Below, piece after piece: positions 61,150 through 64,000 of a stretch of DNA of 64,000 bases. The position numbers were made by a program, and so were the translations under genes. How positions within the stretch are numbered: the first letter of the stretch is position 1; every line of letters begins with the position of its first letter. The DNA is from Arthrobacter alpinus. GTDB taxonomy: Bacteria > Actinomycetota > Actinomycetes > Actinomycetales > Micrococcaceae. The stretch spans positions 620,001 through 684,000 of the forward strand of contig NZ_CP013200.1 in the NCBI RefSeq assembly GCF_001445575.1, in the 5' to 3' direction. The notes beneath the pieces are model-generated. The model saw only the letters and a program-made list of their open reading frames with translations, was not told the origin of the DNA and did not search any database.

Positions 61150-61781
61150 GCGCCCGCGAGGACATCATGAACCGCATCAAATCGGCCCTGCGTGATGCGC
61201 CGGAGACTCCCGTGGTGCCGCGTGAATACCGCCGCAGCTCGGACATGACCGCGGCGCAGCGCCTTGAGCAGCTCGTGGACAGGCTGGTGGATTACAAGGC
61301 GAACGTGTTCCTCACACCCACCTCCGACGTTGCCGCAAGGCTGGCCGAATTGCTCGCCAGCAGTGCCTCGATTGTGGTTCCGCATGGCCTGGACCAGGAG
61401 TGGCTTGCGGGACTGAAGGACGACGCCGGGACGCTTGCTGTGCATGTTGACGCACCCGGGAACCGCCTCACTACCGCTGACCTAGACACGGTCGACGCCG
61501 TCGTCACAGCCGCCGCGGTCGCGGTCTCGGAAACCGGAACCATCATGCTCGACGGCAGCGACGATCAAGGACGGCGCATTATCTCCCTTGTCCCAGACCG
61601 GCACATCTGCATCCTCCGAGCAGCAGACATCGTGGAAGTACTCCCCGAAGCCATCGCCCGCCTCGAAGCAACCCGCCCACAAACCTGGATCAGCGGCCCC
61701 AGCGCCACCAGCGACATCGAACTCGAACGCGTCGAAGGCGTCCACGGACCACGAACCCTCGACGTCATCATCCTGACCTAA
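61146..61781 (+). CDS. lutC: Lactate utilisation subunit LutC
   Basis: This is a 211-residue LUD domain protein, the third LutABC subunit. Landmarks are VVPHGLDQEW, ADAVVTAAAVAVSETGTI-like sequence and IISLVPDRHICIL near residue 145, then HGPRTLDVIILT at the end. The ATG is within the lutB stop (ATGA). A long cruciform-like element begins 8 bases after its stop codon. The position after an Lrp gene is the only regulatory hint. Confidence 0.92.
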   Translation: MSAREDIMNRIKSALRDAPETPVVPREYRRSSDMTAAQRLEQLVDRLVDYKANVFLTPTSDVAARLAELLASSASIVVPHGLDQEWLAGLKDDAGTLAVHVDAPGNRLTTADLDTVDAVVTAAAVAVSETGTIMLDGSDDQGRRIISLVPDRHICILRAADIVEVLPEAIARLEATRPQTWISGPSATSDIELERVEGVHGPRTLDVIILT

Positions 61782-61788
61782 CAGCCTG

Positions 61789-61882
61789 GCCGGGCGGCCG
61801 AGCCACTCGCAGGCAGCAAGATTTCCGCGGTCGCTAAGCGACCTTGAAAATCCATCCCCGCTGCGTGGCTCGGCCGCCCGGC
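61789..61882. repeat. Cruciform-like inverted repeat after lutC
   Basis: Perfect 17-base arms (61789-61805 and 61866-61882), starting GCCGGGCGGCC, enclose 60 bases that themselves contain the short hairpin GGTCGC-TAA-GCGACC and near-pairs GATTTCC/GAAAATC. The arms are long and GC-rich. It could act as a terminator for lutC, or be a mobile palindromic element. Confidence 0.65.
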
Positions 61883-61930
61883 GGGTTCCAGCGGACAGGG
61901 TCCTCGACAGATGCTGTTCGCAGTGGAAGC

Positions 61931-62470
61931 ATGGCGGTCATGAGACCTTCGGAGTTATTGACTGACGCTTTTGGCAGGATTGGCACCATTGTTGGCGGTG
62001 TCTTGGACGGATTGGAGCCGACGAAGGCTAATTGGCGCCCCGGAGGGAGCGGCAATTCCATCACCTGGCTTGTGTGGCACCTGTCGCGTGGGCAAGACGA
62101 ACAAATTGCCGATGTGGCCGGGACGCAGTCTCTTTGGCGCAGCGGAGGGTATGCGGCACGCTTTGCTTTCGAGCTAAACCCGGACGATACCGGTTACGGT
62201 CACTCGAGCGAGCAGGTCTCGGCGGTTCATGTTGATTCCATGGAACTGCTGCGTGAGTACTTCGAGGCGGTTCTGGCGCGGAGCCTGGACTATGTGGGTG
62301 GCTTGGCGGATGCCGAGCTCGAGGGGATCGTGGATAAACGCTGGAATCCACCGGTGACCCTCGGTGTTCGGCTCATCAGTATTCTCGATGACTGTGTGCA
62401 ACATGGCGGTCAGGCGGCGTATGTGAAGGGCTTGCTGGCTCAGGGCAACTTTGCTCCTGCGCTTCGTTAG
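61931..62470 (+). CDS. DinB family protein (DUF664)
   Basis: This is a 180-residue DinB-fold protein, with the metal-binding histidines in WLVWHLSRGQDEQIADV and the later CVQHGGQAAYVKG. The domain starts after RPSELLTDAFG. I take the ATG at 61931 giving MAVMRPSELL; the ATG three codons later is equally good. These proteins form four-helix bundles and some transfer thiols such as mycothiol or bacillithiol. The role here is unknown. It ends with a strong terminator. Confidence 0.82.
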   Translation: MAVMRPSELLTDAFGRIGTIVGGVLDGLEPTKANWRPGGSGNSITWLVWHLSRGQDEQIADVAGTQSLWRSGGYAARFAFELNPDDTGYGHSSEQVSAVHVDSMELLREYFEAVLARSLDYVGGLADAELEGIVDKRWNPPVTLGVRLISILDDCVQHGGQAAYVKGLLAQGNFAPALR

Positions 62471-62494
62471 GACGAAATGGTACGCCAGTCCAAG

Positions 62495-62530
62495 AGCTGC
62501 GCACCGTTGTTTGAACAACGGTGCGCAGCT
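62495..62530 (+). terminator. Strong hairpin terminator after the DinB gene
   Basis: A perfect 15-bp stem, AGCTGCGCACCGTTG with its complement, surrounds the loop TTTGAA. It sits 24 bases after the DinB stop. The next 222 bases up to fdhA contain no gene I can support, only the promoter region of that gene with AAGGAAAACC before the ATG. Confidence 0.75.
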
Positions 62531-62752
62531 GCAAACTCTGCAACTCAGGCCCCGGCGTGCTCGCCTCAAAAGGAGACCCCTTACATATTTCGGCGGCCCC
62601 ACCTAGACTGACAACAACCCCGCTGTCCACCCTCAATCCCGTGCACCATCTACGTGTTTTCAGGGTGCCACATAAGGCGTCAGGGGGTTGATTTCTCGTT
62701 GCACTTGAAGCGCCAAAAATGGTGGCTTCTGAACTAACTGGGAAGGAAAACC

Positions 62753-63964
62753 ATGTCAGGAAACAAAGCAGTTGCCTACAAGGGACCGGGGGTTGTCGAG
62801 GTCATCGACATCGATTACCCCACGTTTGAACTTAAGGACGGACCGGGCGTCAACCCGGCCAATGTGGGGAGAAAAGTTCCCCACGGCGTCATCCTGCGCA
62901 CCGTCGCCACCAACATTTGCGGCTCGGATCAGCACATGGTGCGAGGACGCACCACCGCCCCCTCGGACCTAGTCTTGGGCCACGAAATCACCGGCGAAGT
63001 AGTTGAAGTCGGCTCGGATGTGGAGTTCATCAAGGTGGGTGACATCTGTTCCGTACCCTTCAATATTGCTTGCGGCCGCTGCCGCAACTGCAAGGAGCGC
63101 AAAACCGGTATCTGCCTCAACGTCAATCCGGACCGCCCCGGCAGCGCCTACGGCTACGTTGACATGGGCGGCTGGGTGGGTGGCCAAGCCGAGTACGTTT
63201 TGGTTCCCTACGCCGATTGGAACTTGCTGAAGTTCCCGGATCGGGACCAGGCGCTCGAGAAGATGCTCGATTTGACCATGCTTTCGGATATTTTCCCCAC
63301 CGGCTTCCACGGGGCCGTCACGGCTGGGGTGGGTGTGGGTTCCACCGTCTACATCGCCGGGGCCGGGCCGGTTGGCCTCGCTGCGGCAACGTCGGCGCAC
63401 TTGTTGGGTGCCGCCGTCGTCATTGTCGGTGACATGAACGCGGACAGACTGGCACAGGCACGTACCTTCGGCTGCGAGACCATCGACCTTTCTGACGGCG
63501 AACCGGGCGCCCAGATCGAGCAGCTGCTGGGTGTGCCCGAGGTGGATTGTGCGGTGGACGCCGTTGGTTTCGAGGCAAAGGGCCATGGGCACGGCGCGGG
63601 CGAGGCTCCGGCCACAGTTCTGAACTCGCTCATGGACATTACGGCTGCGGGCGGGTCCTTGGGCATTCCGGGCCTTTATGTCACGGGTGATCCGGGCGGC
63701 ATTGATGCGGCGGCTCAAAAGGGTGCCCTGTCGCTGAGTTTGGGCACCGGCTGGGCCAAGTCACTGTCCTTCACCACGGGGCAGTGCCCCGTCATGAAGT
63801 ACAACCGCGGCCTGATGATGGCGATCCTGCATGACAAGGTTTCCATTGCCAAGAACGTCAACGCGAAGGCGATTTCTCTCGCCGATGCGCCGCGCGGCTA
63901 TGCCGAGTTCGACGCCGGTGCAGCCACCAAATACGTCCTGAACCCCAACGGATACCTGAACTAG
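62753..63964 (+). CDS. fdhA: Glutathione-independent formaldehyde dehydrogenase
   Basis: This is a zinc-dependent alcohol dehydrogenase-fold protein of 403 residues. Catalytic-zinc sequence NICGSDQHMVRGR near residue 60 and GHEITGEVVEVG, the structural-zinc cysteines in CGRCRNCKERKTGIC, and the Rossmann motif GAGPVGLAAA identify it. MSGNKAVAYKGPGVVEV is the start of the Pseudomonas putida-type, NAD-dependent, glutathione-independent family. It oxidises formaldehyde to formate with tightly bound cofactor. AAGGA lies near the ATG. The window ends 36 bases after its stop. Confidence 0.92.
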   Translation: MSGNKAVAYKGPGVVEVIDIDYPTFELKDGPGVNPANVGRKVPHGVILRTVATNICGSDQHMVRGRTTAPSDLVLGHEITGEVVEVGSDVEFIKVGDICSVPFNIACGRCRNCKERKTGICLNVNPDRPGSAYGYVDMGGWVGGQAEYVLVPYADWNLLKFPDRDQALEKMLDLTMLSDIFPTGFHGAVTAGVGVGSTVYIAGAGPVGLAAATSAHLLGAAVVIVGDMNADRLAQARTFGCETIDLSDGEPGAQIEQLLGVPEVDCAVDAVGFEAKGHGHGAGEAPATVLNSLMDITAAGGSLGIPGLYVTGDPGGIDAAAQKGALSLSLGTGWAKSLSFTTGQCPVMKYNRGLMMAILHDKVSIAKNVNAKAISLADAPRGYAEFDAGAATKYVLNPNGYLN

Positions 63965-64000
63965 ACAGGGCAGCTAGGCAGTCATACGCCGGTTCGGCGC

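Noticed and set aside
1..64000. tRNA, rRNA, CRISPR arrays, insertion sequences or prophage genes
   Set aside because: None was recognised on either strand.

Overview
The window is a gene-dense, high-GC stretch of one actinobacterial chromosome. Gene content and the order NUDIX–MurJ beside a divergent CCA-adding enzyme, together with LysE/LysG, a LutABC module and an actinobacterial ter cluster, point to an Arthrobacter-like member of the Micrococcaceae. That assignment is inferred from protein families; no rRNA is present. I saw no tRNA, rRNA, CRISPR array, insertion sequence or prophage gene. Many start codons are GTG or TTG and many neighbouring genes overlap by 4 bases.

Layout. 0-4.8 kb: lipid II flippase MurJ, a NUDIX hydrolase, a CCA-adding enzyme and a histidine phosphatase. 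4.9-8.3 kb: a GT-C membrane protein coupled to a phytoene-desaturase-like flavoprotein, then a META lipoprotein. 8.4-12.5 kb: an HrtBA-like ABC exporter divergent from a two-component system. 12.7-20.1 kb: secreted and surface proteins, namely an NlpC/P60 peptidase with a Pro/Thr tail, a 1650-residue GH31 protein ending in a LAXTG-type sorting signal, and a lipoprotein. 20.1-30.1 kb: a second two-component system, an ABC-F ATPase, an MFS carrier, a PAP2 phosphatase, and an ABC exporter followed by a third two-component system. 30.1-43 kb: an M18 aminopeptidase, a DUF1345 protein, a RecB-like nuclease/helicase, a TIGR01777 epimerase, the LysG/LysE pair and an HNH lipoprotein.

43.1-54.5 kb is the most distinctive region: one minus-strand ter gene set. 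In transcription order it runs DUF475 (TerC-like), three TerD proteins, TelA, a helical protein, a divergent TerD, a frameshifted gene, a C-C bond lyase, a fused PRTase-TRSP-StiP protein and a HAD phosphatase. The last four loci match the small-molecule branch predicted for Ter stress systems, expected to make a nucleoside-like metabolite. A divergent arm holds a small membrane protein and an orphan HsdR_N-type nuclease. 56.3-64 kb returns to metabolism: adenine/adenosine deaminase, LysE-type exporter with an Lrp regulator, LutABC lactate oxidation, a DinB protein and a glutathione-independent formaldehyde dehydrogenase.

Between genes lie several structured DNA elements. A REP-like hairpin occurs three times, each beginning exactly at the stop codon of a minus-strand gene, and its two full copies differ by compensatory changes. 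There are two very long perfect palindromes that share a 9-mer, an 18-bp tandem repeat that multiplies an in-frame stop codon, and a 94-bp cruciform-like element after lutC.
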